DNA of 64,000 bases from Avena insularis (Eukaryota; Streptophyta; Magnoliopsida; Poales; Poaceae): contig CM042689.1 in the NCBI GenBank assembly GCA_023614405.1, forward strand, positions 309,853,132 through 309,917,131, written 5' to 3'. The notes under the pieces are model-generated. The model did no database searches and was not told the origin of the DNA. It saw nothing but the letters and a program-made list of their open reading frames with translations. Of this stretch, positions 22,401-34,111 are shown in pieces. The first letter of the stretch is position 1; each line of letters opens with the position of its first letter. The position numbers and the translations under genes are program-made.

Positions 22401-24617
22401 TTTTGATTATGACAATTACTAAGGTTAGTGTTGGAAAAGATAACCTTCCGCTTCATCCTTCTCAACCAGCAACTTGGAATTCTCAAGACGCAAAGCTTTA
22501 ATTTCTTTACACTTTTTGCAAATATTCTTGAGAAAATCCTGGTTGCAGGATATAACTTTCTGTAAGTTAAAGACAGAATAACCGTCAGACGGCTACTAAG
22601 ACTCGGGCTGCAACTTTAACTAAGTCAAAATCCCGCACGAGCCTTGGGGGCTACACTATATCGTTATTTTGCATCCTATAAGCATCAACTTGGATCTTAT
22701 ACTATGATCTTTATCCGATTTTATGCTTTGAGGCTAGAGGATATGATAATAAATACTGCAAATGAGATTCAGAAAAACTTACAATGTGCTCCAAAGGCAG
22801 CTTTTCAAATCCGAGTTTCGTGTTGTGGAACACTTTCTCGGCAAGGGAGAGGGGAGCAACGCTTGTCGCTGGAAGTTCGCCAGACTCAATCTTTTTATCC
22901 CGGACCAAAATTTGGTCTAGGAGGTTCACCAGCTTGACATCCTCCGTCTCCTAGCTCGCTGCCTCTAGAGTAAGGACTTGCTTCTCGAGGCTAGATTGCG
23001 CTAGCTTGAGAATCTCCTCCTTCTTCTTCCGCTTCAGCCCGGAGGCAGCAGAGCCGGCCATCTTATAAATCTTCCCTAGTGACATTACCGTGGGATCATT
23101 ACCCTTGACGGGTTCACCCTTATTAGTTGACTGGCTACCAATGGTAACCAGGGATTGTGTGGTCGTGGCAGCGTCAGGGACGATAGAACTGGCACTGGGA
23201 GAGGTAGAAACCTCTGGTGCTGAGATTTGGGTACTGCTGGGAGTTGGAGGAGGCATTGCTAGAGATAATGCAAGCTTCTGCTGCCGCAGTTGCTTGGCTG
23301 GCTTGCTTTCCGACTTCAGTTTACACTTCAAAACAGACTTAACTCTGAAACATACAATAAATAAATGCTAGGTGTGCTTTGGAAAGAAACAACGTACAAA
23401 GTAATCGCAAGATGATTACCTTTTAACCATTGGAAGTACTTGTGTGCCAGTGGTAACAACAATTTCCTTAGCCGTACGCTTCTTGGAAGCAGAGGCAGGA
23501 ACTTCTTTCACCTCGTCGTCCTCCATCGCTTCCGAGTCGTCAGAGAGATAACCCTCAACAGGGGAAAGCTTAGACTCGGGGAGTTTCTCGAGCTGATAAG
23601 TATTAAGAACATCAGTAAAAGTAAAGTCGAATGGCGAGGCGGAAAAGAGGGAAAAGTCTTAAAACAAAGTGGAAATATTTACCGGACTCGAAGGACGGTC
23701 GGCAGTAAACATCTTCATGGAGACTTCGGTGATTTTCCTCTCCGTCCGCTCCTTGATCAAAAACTGCATCCGGGTCTTGTAGTCCTTCGCAGGGATGCGA
23801 GTCGGACTGACCCTCAGGCTATCTTTTAAGTCTCTAGTGACCGTATGCATTAAGCAGTCTCCGTGATACTGTAATGGTTGAATTCGCCGATCCAGCCAGC
23901 AGTGGATCAAGTCGGATCCACGGAGCCCCTTATGCTTCATCAAAAACTCGATCCACATTTTAGCGAGGACCAAGTCTTTGGACAATTCCGGCGCTTCTGC
24001 GTCCCACGATTCTTGGTGGGAAGCAGCACCGTCGATGAAGGCCAGAAGACCTTCCGCCTTGTATGGAGACGGAATATCCTTATGGTAAAAGAAGGTTCCG
24101 GCCCATCTTTTTAACTAATTCGCTGGCGTTAATCCTAGGATAAACCCAGTTTCTCCTAAGGACTAAGCTAAGACTGCTAGTGGTGTAAGGAACACCGACA
24201 CTAATAGATTTCTTCCGGGTACCATAGTAGTACCGAAAAAGGATGAGACTTGGCTTAAGGCCAAGAAACCCCTCACTAAGAGCTATGTGGGCACTGATCT
24301 CAAGCAAGGAGTTAGGGGAGATTATGAAGTTGCACACCGTAATGTTGGAGAACTTCAGTGAAGAACTCCGACGGTGCGAGACTGAGGCCACAGTCGATGT
24401 GTGTACCGAAGAGCACTCGCTCGCCATCGCATGGTGTGGGAATGGCATCTCCAGTGCCGCTCCACCATGCGCCGGTGACGAGGTAACCCTCATCCTCCAT
24501 GACTTGGAGCTCGGCGTTGTCCATGAAGCTTGGGACCCAAAGGCCCCGTAGCTTCCTCTTGTCCGCCGCCGCCGCGCCTATCGCCACTACCGCTCCGGAG
24601 CTGGATGGCATTTCCAT

Positions 24618-25093
24618 CTCGCCGGAGTAGGTCAAAGATTGGCGGCGCTATGGATTTTTTGGTGTGTAGATGGGAGTAGATGCGGAGCGCTCGAGGAGTA
24701 TGAGGAGGCAATGAAGAACGGTGAGGAATGAATCTGGGAGAGAGAGATTTCTTCATTTATTTACCTCCACGCCAAGATTCGCGCGTGGGCATTGAAATGG
24801 TGTTATGTTCCGTAAAGGACGAACCCACCGACGGTCGTGCTGACAGGGTGTTTTTCAGTGACAAGACCTGGTCTAAAAAAGTTGTCAGACAGCACGACAC
24901 TATTTAAATCCAGCTCATGTTTTGAAACGAGTAGAAATGACCGAAGTCAAGAAGACATAGCCGACTCAAATAAGACTCGGAATCCTACATTACTGGAAGA
25001 AGTTTTCAGGAACCCTTCAAGATTCTCAAGACGAAGAAACCATCAAGCTAGAAGATTTATCCAACTTTGGATCTTGGAGACTTCTGGGGCTAC
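24618..25093. other. Element B region between antisense gene start and 3' LTR
   Basis: The 5' flank of the antisense gene and the 3' untranslated end of the element. A purine-rich run (ttctggggctac) lies just before the LTR at 25094. No coding frame is supported. The promoter of the antisense gene should lie here or in the LTR; no TATA box is assigned. Confidence 0.4.
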
Positions 25094-25329
25094 TGTTGGG
25101 GATATACTTTGCGGGTATACCCACAGGACTCGCTGATCTGGGTGGCCCACCAACAGGTTAGAGCTATGCTTCACAGGCGGCCCAATCAGAGAAAGAGGAG
25201 GAGTCATTTCCGGATACGACAAGGCCCAGAAGAGTTACCGACTTAGGCATGTAGTATTACTTATAGTCCAAGCTATATCTAGTACCGACTCTGTAACGTA
25301 GCCGGATAGGTCTCTCCTATAACCCTAGG
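25094..25329 (+). repeat. 3' LTR of element B, left part
   Basis: Starts TGTTGGGGATATAC like the LTRs of A and F. It is interrupted after CTAGG (25325-25329) by element D and continues at 40690. Removing D and one copy of the duplication gives an LTR of 511 bp, close to 537 bp (A) and 526 bp (F). Confidence 0.9.
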
Positions 25330-27608
25330 TGAAATGATACAAATGCCACCTAGAGGGGGGGTGAATAGGCGGTTTAAAACTTTTCCAAGAGTGGCTCAAC
25401 AAAGGCAGAATAAAACTAGCGTTTACTTTGTCAAGCACAAAAACTAAAACAACCAGGGTTCACCTGTTTGCACCAACAACTTACGTAAACAAGACAAGCA
25501 AATATATGATAGCAAGATATATATACTTCAAGCACGAAGGCTATCACAAATTAAGGTACATAAGTAAGAGCTCGGATATAGAGATAACCGAGGCACGCGG
25601 AAACGATGATGTTTTATCGAGTTCCTCCCAACATGGAGTACGTATCATTTGGAGAGGGGGTGGTATTAAACCACCAATGCCACAAAAGGCCTCCCTAGTT
25701 CTCTGGTAAATCTCACCCCAACGGGATCGATCCACGCTTCCTCTATCGGTGCACTTATCGGTGGCAATCCGGAACCTCTCACAAGGTTGGAGCACTTCTC
25801 CACAACTCAATTGTAGGCTCCCAACAAACAAGCTTGGGGAAGGCTTCACAACTTAATTGGATGCCCCAAGTAATCCACAAACCTGCAACACAACCAAACC
25901 GTCTAGGGTTTCAAGAACCCAAGAGTAAAAAGCTTCTCAACTTTCACCCAATCGAATCCTCACCGAGAACTCAAACTGATGCACCAAATGCAATGGCAAG
26001 AACACAAGAAGTGCTCAAATCCTTCTCTCCCAAATTCCACCAAAGCTACAAAAGCTTATGGGGAATAAGAGAGGAAGAACAATGGAGGAAATCCACAAAA
26101 GACTCCAAGATCTAGATCCCACTATGTTCCCCTCACTTAGAGGAGAGATTGATTGGTAGGGTTGTAGATCTAGATATCCTCTTTCAACTCCCTCAAGAAT
26201 ATGCAAGAATCATAGGAGGGATTGAGGGGAAGCAATCTCAAGAAGGTCAACAATGGAGGGGAAAACTTGCAAGAATGGTTAGAGAACCATTGGGTAAGAA
26301 GGGCCCGTTATATAGGTCATCTAAAATCCAACCGTTAGAGTTCTGGAGGGCATGGGCCAGACATTTCGGCCAGATTCCGGGTGGTTTCCGATATGGGACA
26401 CTGAATGGCAACCACACTACTGAAATCTGAGATTTTTGTGCAACATCAGAGTGTCCGGCGATTTCATCCCAGACATTCCGTCCTAGGCAAAACTAACAAA
26501 AACAACACAACTGAAACGACCATAACTTTTGCATCCGGACTCCGATTTGATGATCTTGGGTTCGTTTAGAATATAGTAACGAGCTCTACAAGATCATGAA
26601 TAAAACCATAATAGTACAGAAAGGGAGGATAGAACCAAATGATGAAAGGTTTAACCTATCTATAAAAGACAAACCGAAAAAACCTCCATTATCGAAAACG
26701 CAATAGAGAATGCATATAAAATCGTATTTCGATGAACTTGAGCTTGTCATGGAGATTAACACAAGCTCCAAATCCTCCCATGGATAAGAACCAAATAATA
26801 ACCAAGAAATATGATGCCAAGTATGCAAAGGTTTGAGCTCTCACCGAGGGATACGATCAAGTTACTCACTCGAGATCCCCTCTTGATAGTACGGTATCTA
26901 TCCTATAAACCGGTCTCCCCAACTAACACCATGAGACCGGTAATAAAGAATCCTTATCAAGAACATACCTTTGCCTTGAGCATATTCCACTTGAGCCTGA
27001 CGATAACGATCTTGTCCACCTCAAGATGGAACACCTTTCTTGATTGCGCTAGCTTGGTGAAGTCTTGCAAATTGCTCCCCCATACTCACTATGGGAGAGC
27101 CTCTATTTTAGGCATATCTTCACATATCCATGATCACCATAATTATGGAAATCCCCAATCATATGATATTCTAGATATGGCACATCTTTAGCTTGCACCA
27201 CATTTCTTCTAACTCCATTTGGATGATGTCTTGAAGATACATATGATGAACTCTATCTTCTTCTTCTTCAAGACACCCTTAATCTTTTTTCTTTTTTCTT
27301 CTCCTTCATTTCTTCTTTCTTTATTATGTTGGTGTCTTGAAGGTACACAAGAGGTATCACTCCATATATTCTTCAAGACACACTTGCTATAGGCTCAACT
27401 CTCACATGACCAGTCTTTGGATCACTCCTTGAACACCTTGGTCATCACTTGATCTTCTTCACTTTCTTCTTCTCCCAACCTTGAAGCCAACATATCGTTC
27501 AAGCATTGCCTATGGACAATTCCTACAATACAACTTGATATAAGCATTAGTACATAGAGATTGTCATTAATTACCAAAACCACACATGGGGGCCCACATG
27601 CTCTTTCA
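25330..27608 (-). repeat. 3' LTR of element D (2279 bp)
   Basis: Nearly identical in length to the other LTR and well matched along it. A TATATAA box on the minus strand lies at 26314-26308 (39385-39379 in the other LTR). A polypyrimidine ctt/tct-rich stretch lies near 27260-27330. Confidence 0.9.
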
Positions 27609-30600
27609 ATCTCCCCCATTTTGGTAATTGATGACAATACCTTTGAGAGGGTTTATATAAGGAATTTAACGAATAAAATGGTAGAACCAATATCAAATAC
27701 TACAAAAGTATGTTATATTGGTAATCCCACAATATATATAGCAAACTCCCCCACAATCTATGCATGTGTGATGGACTTGAATTTCATTGCATATATTGCC
27801 AATCATTATCATTGGTGGAGTTTCCTATATATACCATATGCTAAGCAACAACAAAGATGCAATAGCATGAAAGGAAAATGCTTAATAACAAACTCAAAGC
27901 ATAAACCAACTTTTCTTAAACCCTCTAAAACTTCTCCCCCATTGGCATCGATTGCCGAAATGGGTAACATGTTCTAGAAGGCCAATATAGTGATAATCCC
28001 TCGAAAGGTGTGCATTCGCACATATCCAATGATGAATACTTGGGTGGAAGTAGAACTATATTGAGGACCCGAAGATTGCCAAAGAAATAAAATAAGAGAA
28101 GAATCAACAAATGATGCAAGCAATCACAAGATCCGACAAACCAATTGAAAACAACAAATGAGTCCAAAAGGAAATAACAAGATATTATGATATGAGCAAA
28201 AGAGTGTTTTAAATGGAATAGAGAAGCTCCCCAAGATTTGTGCACAATTTATAACAATTGAATTAGAATACATAATGCACAAACATTGGAATCCTCGCTC
28301 CCCCATAAGCATATAAAACACAACAAATGAAAGAGAAGACATATGAGCTTTATTAAATGAATTAGATGAGCTCCCCAAAGATAACGCACCAATTGTGATC
28401 ATTGCATTTGGGAACAAAGTGCATAATCATCGAATCCTCACTCATCCAAATTCATTTAACAATACAAGGCATGAGAGAACAAATATGATAAGCACAAAGT
28501 GGTACTATAAATAAAATTAGGAAGCTCCCCAAGGTACATCACAAATTAGGTTTTTATATGTGAATCAATGTGCACAACATGGAATCCTCACTCCATATAT
28601 TTTACCTATAACACAACTATGTGCAAATGAGCATATACCAAGGCATACAATTTGCAAGAAACAAATGGTTGAGCGACAAGTAAGAGACAATATAATAGCT
28701 GGCTCAACCACAAGGATGTGTGAGAGGTATGATAAAGCATATTATAATACTAGTACAAGAATTATCATTGAGTATCAACATAGTCTTCAATGAATGATAT
28801 TGCTTAGTATGACCATAAAATACAACACACACGAAACAAAGAAGATATGAAAAATAGAGAAGTAACATCTTTTATGTGTATAAGTTTCTAAGTAGACAAT
28901 CTCACAAATATATTGATCCACCAAGAAACATGTACACACAAAATAGATACTAAAATAAAATAGAGCAATATATCCAAAATGAAGTCATGACAATACACCA
29001 CTAAGATCTTTGCTTGATAGCATGGCCAAAAGGCTCAATTTTATCTTATTGTATATTGATGAACATCAACCACAAACATATCAAATACGTCACAACTATC
29101 ACTAAGGGAAGAAGAGATAGTTGGAATGTATTGCGACAGGAAACAAGTATCACAAAGAAAGAATCAACTTTACAAATCATCACTATTGCACATGAGAGTA
29201 CTTTCAGGAAATGATAGCTAATATAATTGCTAGATTGACACATTTGAGATTGGTGAATCATGAGCATGATTTTGTATAGACCCAATTATGTGCACTCATA
29301 TCAACTTACTCATATATGCAATATAGAGTTTTCTTTAAGGCCAAATACAAAACCACAACAATTGCAAATACATAGCATTCATGCCTAGATGAAACCTACC
29401 ATAGGTTGGAAGAAGATATGTATGCATGAGTGAGAGATACTTGTTATAGAGATATCATTGGTGTGATGAAGTAGATAGGAGCTCGTTGATCATCCTAGCT
29501 TGTCTCTAATTTACATCGAGTCAACACTTCTTCCTTATGAAAGAGACAAGCATCCAATACATCTCAAATGTACCTAAAACACATTAAGTACAAAATGTTC
29601 CCCAAACATATTGGGTCCAAAGTAGTTAGAGACACTACAATACATAGGAGAGACTCCACATAAATATGTGCATATTGATATGAAATTGAATTTCATGCAC
29701 ATCTTAGCCGATGGGATTTGTTGGAGTTTCCCCTATATATTGGATCAAAGAAAGCAAGCATGCCATAATATAAACATATAGTAAATATGCGTGCACGAGG
29801 CTTTCAAGAACCAAAAAGGAGATACAATTTAAACAAAAACACCAAGTAACCGAGATGGCACACACAAGAGTGTGACACAACAAACGGTGTCCAAATTATA
29901 TCAAAGAACCAATTCAACATATGAAAGATCATAGGTTCAACAAATGAACTAGGCTAAAGTTAAATAGCAAAATATAGATAAAAATACAAATGCTCAAGGA
30001 TTTATCTCATTCTAAAATGGTAAAAATGCGAAATAAGGAATGAGACAAAACCAACTCCCAAAAAGAGAAAGGTTCCAACAAATAAACCAAACTCTCCAAA
30101 CTTTTTATGATGGCACAAAATACCAAAACAAAAAAATCAAACTTCCAAGCACATAAAACCCGATATGGATCAAACAAAGAAGCATAAAAGGATTGTTCTA
30201 GATAATATAGAAGAGCTCACCCATAAGTATTACATTATATAGAATTTTTATTTATAATGCAAAATGCACACAAATGAGATCATGACTACTACTTATAGTA
30301 AATAAAACACAAGGGGATACCTATAATAAGAAGATCCAAAAGAAGCAATGAATACGTGGGAGCAACACCAAACATTTTCTTGGCCAAAGATAGGACAAAA
30401 TTAAGCATAGGCCAAAGTGAATATGATCAAAAAATTCTACCATAAATTGAGCACTCATTGTCCAAGGATAAGAAATATTGGGAATAATTTTGCCACGGTA
30501 GCTTGCATGGATATCCAAGATCATAGTCACAACAAGAAGCATATAACAAAATATAAGAATTAAGAATGATTCTTCGAACAAGATTCTTGGTAGCTTCCAA

Positions 30601-31447
30601 TAGTCACATAATCACTAGTGATTAGAGTAACTTAAAGCTAATGGTTTCCAAAAAGATATATAGGTCCAAATATGAGGAAACACATACCAAGAAACATTCT
30701 CACACACAAGATCCAAAATATGAGTAATAAAGGCATTCAAGCAAATTGGAACTTGTATGAGCACATGTGTCACATAGGAGCTAGATAATTATCAATATCA
30801 ATTCTAAGTAACACAACCTCGAATTTTCACATTTTCTAGGATCATAATATGCACTAAGCATATGACTCCCCCATAATGTGATACTATCATAAAACCAACA
30901 CGAGGCAAAATGATCCAAATAGAGATAATTAATGGGCATTATAGAACTTAAATTTCTCATGATAAACATACCACAAAGAGACTAGATAATATTCTAATAT
31001 AAATACTAGGTGATATTCCTCATGTACACACATTTTTAGGATTATGGAATGACCAAGCATAACACTCCCCCAAATTGGGATAGTCCATTAATCTCTCACA
31101 AGAGACAAATAAGATATCAAATATAATAAATTAAGGCTCCAACACAAGAAACACACATACATGGTGTACCACCTAATCATACACAAATATACTTGATACC
31201 TCAAGATAATTAAGTGGAAAGCACAACATGTACAAAAGCATGGAAGATACAAAACCAACACATGCACAAGGGGCGATTAACTTTCAATGTGAAGAGTTTA
31301 GCACATGTTACCGCAAGAAGAAACATTGGAACTATGATAGAGGCAATGTAATCCACATGGCTTGGCTTGACAAAAATAATTGATGGAGATCCCTTAATTC
31401 TTCATAATGTAACCAAGTATCCAATGCTCTCCAAACACACCTATTGA
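27609..31447. other. Non-coding domain of element D built from diverged repeats
   Basis: AT-rich, with no pol motif on either strand. Imperfect tandem copies are visible. Three units of about 150 bp lie at about 28200-28620, each with gagctcccca-like text, then a variant of tgtgcacaa and cgaatcctcactc. Two units of about 200 bp lie at about 30775-31165, each with an actccccc...gat core. A purine tract at the left border (minus strand CAAAATGGGGGAGAT) serves the 3' LTR. Confidence 0.6.
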
Positions 31448-33864
31448 TCAATTTTTGGCTTGTTGGTCCCCAACCAAGTTGGGTCCTAAGAGGTTAGTCA
31501 CAATAGGCTTGGCAACCCAAATGGTTCTTTTCTTGACACCACATTGGGCACCAACAAATTTGGCAAACACATTTCCAACCTCATCCTTACAAAGAGAATA
31601 ATCATCATCAATCATGATAGGGTTGGATGAGGATTTACCAATAGTGCATGAGGAAGAAATGTGCCCTTTCTCGCGGCAAATGTAGCAAGTTCTTCTCTTC
31701 CCATCTTTCTTGTTGGGTAAAGCAACAAATTGGGGAAGACCTTGAGTATTCTTGGGAGGAGGCCCCTTTCTAACAAGAGGTAGACCTTGAGGACGCTTCC
31801 CTTGTTGCTTCTTGCTAAGGGGATTCTTATTCAATGGGCAAGACTTGACATGATGCCCTTCTTACTTGCACTTGAAGCAAACAATGTTGGCTGGATTCTT
31901 GAATTTATCTTGGCCATTCTTCTTATTGCCCTTGTGATTCATATTGATAGTGGACTTGTTCTTGACATTGGAGTTGAATCCAAGCCCACACTTGTCATTG
32001 GGGGATTTTTGCACACTCAAGATGTTGTCGAGTGTGGCCTTCCCTTTATGACACTTTTTCAAGTCATTCTTCAAAGAAGTGACTTGAGCCTTGAGCTCTT
32101 TGATTTCCGCTACATGGTTAGTGTCAACAAAAGTACTAGAGGAAATAGATGCTTCATTGTTAGAGAAACAAGGCATGGAAAGTAATTCATCACAAGATGT
32201 AGCAATGTCATGAGTGGATGAATTACAAGGACTAGCACATAGAAATATCACATTAGGAGTATAAGTAGTGCTAATGTCCACATGAGTCCCATTAGATGTT
32301 ACCTTTGACATAATGGCCTCATGAGCTAACTTTAGCCTACTATGGGAGACTAGAATATCCTCATGCGAGCTTGAGATCTTAACATGACTTCCTTCTAATT
32401 TCCCATAGTTGCTAGTTAGCAACTCAAGTTGATCCCTTAGCTCAACATTCTCCTTCAAAATATATGCTTCACAAGAAATAGAGTTAGTAGCACAAGCATC
32501 ATAATTAATCGCAAGATGTGAGGGCAACTTCGAAATCTCTTTTGAGTAAGAGGCTTTAAGTTGCTCATGTGACTCGGTGAGTTTGATGAGCTCACCCTTG
32601 ATGACCCTAGAGCCATTTTTGAGGTGCTCAAAATCCTCAATGAGTTTAGCATAAGCAACTTGAATCTCATCATTTTTACTTTTGAGATCACTTGCCACGT
32701 CAAGATCTCTATCATGAGATTCCTTCACTCTAGACAACTCTAGAGCAAAGGTCTCCTCAAGAGATTCCTTAGTGGTTTGTTCCTCTTCAAGAGCTTTATT
32801 TAGGTTTGCAATTATATTAGCAGAATCACACTCAAGACTACCCATTTTATCAAAGTTGTTATCATGTACCACAATTTGTGTTTCTAACTTATTAATATGT
32901 TCTTTGCTCTTAATAGCAAAGTCCAAGATTTCAACGAAGTTAGAGCAAGCAATATTATTCTTAACAAGGGCACGATAAACAATCTCACCCTTTTCATATA
33001 AATCATCAATATCAAGTTATTTTTCCTCATTATCCCCAACCTCCTCATCACAAGAGGTATTTGGTTCCAAAGTAGGAGTTACCTTTGAATCCTTAGCCAT
33101 AAAGCATAGGTGGGTACCGGAAGAAGGTAAAGATGAGATTGCATTTGTAGCACCATTCAAAACCTTGTCTTGGCCCATAGGATCTTCGTTTTCCTCTACA
33201 TGGTTAGCAACACAAGCAATAGAGGAAATAGAAGCATTTTTGTCATGGCAACAAGACAACCCAAGTATATATCATAAGATTTATTCAATTCATTTCTACA
33301 TGATATGCAAGGACTATTAACACAAGCATGTAAGGAGTTTTGAGTGCTAGAAGTGTTAAGGTCCAAAGATAGATCATTGCAACTAGATAGAGTTGAAGGA
33401 TTACAAATAGTAGGCACACTATCAACATTGCAATTTCTATCACCACTCATCGTATCACTACCTTGTGAAAAGTCACATGTTGGTGAAGTGGTAGAAGAAG
33501 AGAACTCATCTCGACCGGAAGTGGAAGCAACACAATCATCCTCAACAATATTGGACACACCATATTTATCTTGAAGTTTTGTCCATAACTCATGAGCGCT
33601 CCAAAAAGGAATGATTGAAGATGTAACTACATAGCTCAAAGCATTAACAAGCACATTAGAAGCTTGAGCATCCAGATATAAGTTTTTCTCATTCTCACAA
33701 GATATATTTTCAAAATCCATAGGAGGAGAAAAACCTATATCTACAATACGCTCTAAATTAGGGTCCATGTCCCGAAAATGAATAAGCATACGAGTTTTCC
33801 ATATATCATAATTTGTGCCATCGAATATGAATATGCCATTGTGCACAAATCCTCTAGCCGACAT
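31448..33864 (-). pseudogene. Copia-like gag with coiled coil and zinc knuckles (element D), broken
   Basis: First ATG at 33864-33862 (MSARGFVHNGIFIFDG). The start has the Copia gag signature FDGTNYDIWKTRM and ALSYVVTSSIIPFWSAHELW. The frame breaks at about 33200-33260. A long acidic coiled coil follows (32926-31862; KSKEHINKLETQ and many heptad-like Leu/Lys/Glu stretches), then VCFKCK with a stop next to it, then an open part (31834-31448) with CYICREKGHISSSC and TIWVAKPIVTNLLGPNLV. One knuckle is cut by the stop at about 31862; the second, CX2CX4HX4C, is intact. The WVAKPIVTN ending resembles the Maximus/SIRE-type gag end of grasses (from memory). Role: RNA packaging and particle formation. 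Confidence 0.7.
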
Positions 33865-33904
33865 CTTTACTCTCAAGGCGGTGAAGCCTAAAATGAGAGA
33901 CCGG

Positions 33905-33916
33905 GCTCTGATACCA
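33905..33916 (-). promoter_or_regulatory. tRNA primer-binding site of element D
   Basis: TGGTATCAGAGC on the minus strand, two bases from the LTR. This is the classic initiator tRNA-Met site and proves the orientation of D. Confidence 0.9.
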
Positions 33917-34111
33917 ATTGAAAGGATACAAATGCCGCCTAGAGGGAGGGTGAATAGGCGGTTTAAAACTTTTCCGAGAGTGGCACAACAAAGGCAAAAT
34001 AAAACTAGCGTTTACTTTGTCAAGCACAAAACCTAGAACAACCAGGGTTCACCTATTTGCACCAACAACTTATGTAAACAAGACAAGCAACTATGTGATA
34101 GCAAAATATAT

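Larger units (their letters stand above)
8906..24617 (-). pseudogene. Spliced antisense gene of Tat element B (PF04195-like), broken by solo LTR C1
   Basis: Start ATG is at 24617-24615 (MEMPSSSGAV). Exon 1 is 24617-23683 and carries GLWVPSFMDNAELQVM, a hydrophobic core around IALSEGFLGLKPSLILFRYY and a WAGTFFYHKD-like stretch. Frameshifts lie near 24318 and near 24100. GT-AG introns follow at 23682-23593, 23419-23345, 22782-22560, 22444-22367 and 22055-21984, giving exons 23592-23420, 23344-22783, 22559-22445, 22366-22056 and 21983 onward. Frame is kept across every junction, apart from one TAG at 22953-22951. Exons 4 and 5 encode a charged coiled coil. The last exon is split by C1 and resumes at 9087-8906, ending in an acidic, proline-rich tail. 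Function unknown; it resembles the plant 'putative gypsy type transposon' family. Confidence 0.7.

Noticed and set aside
28200..28620. Regular repeats considered as a CRISPR-like array
   Set aside because: Units are long, diverged and AT-rich, and this is plant nuclear DNA; they are internal repeats of element D.
33903..33916. tRNA-like sequence
   Set aside because: It is a retrotransposon primer-binding site complementary to a tRNA 3' end, not a tRNA gene. No tRNA or rRNA gene was seen in the window.
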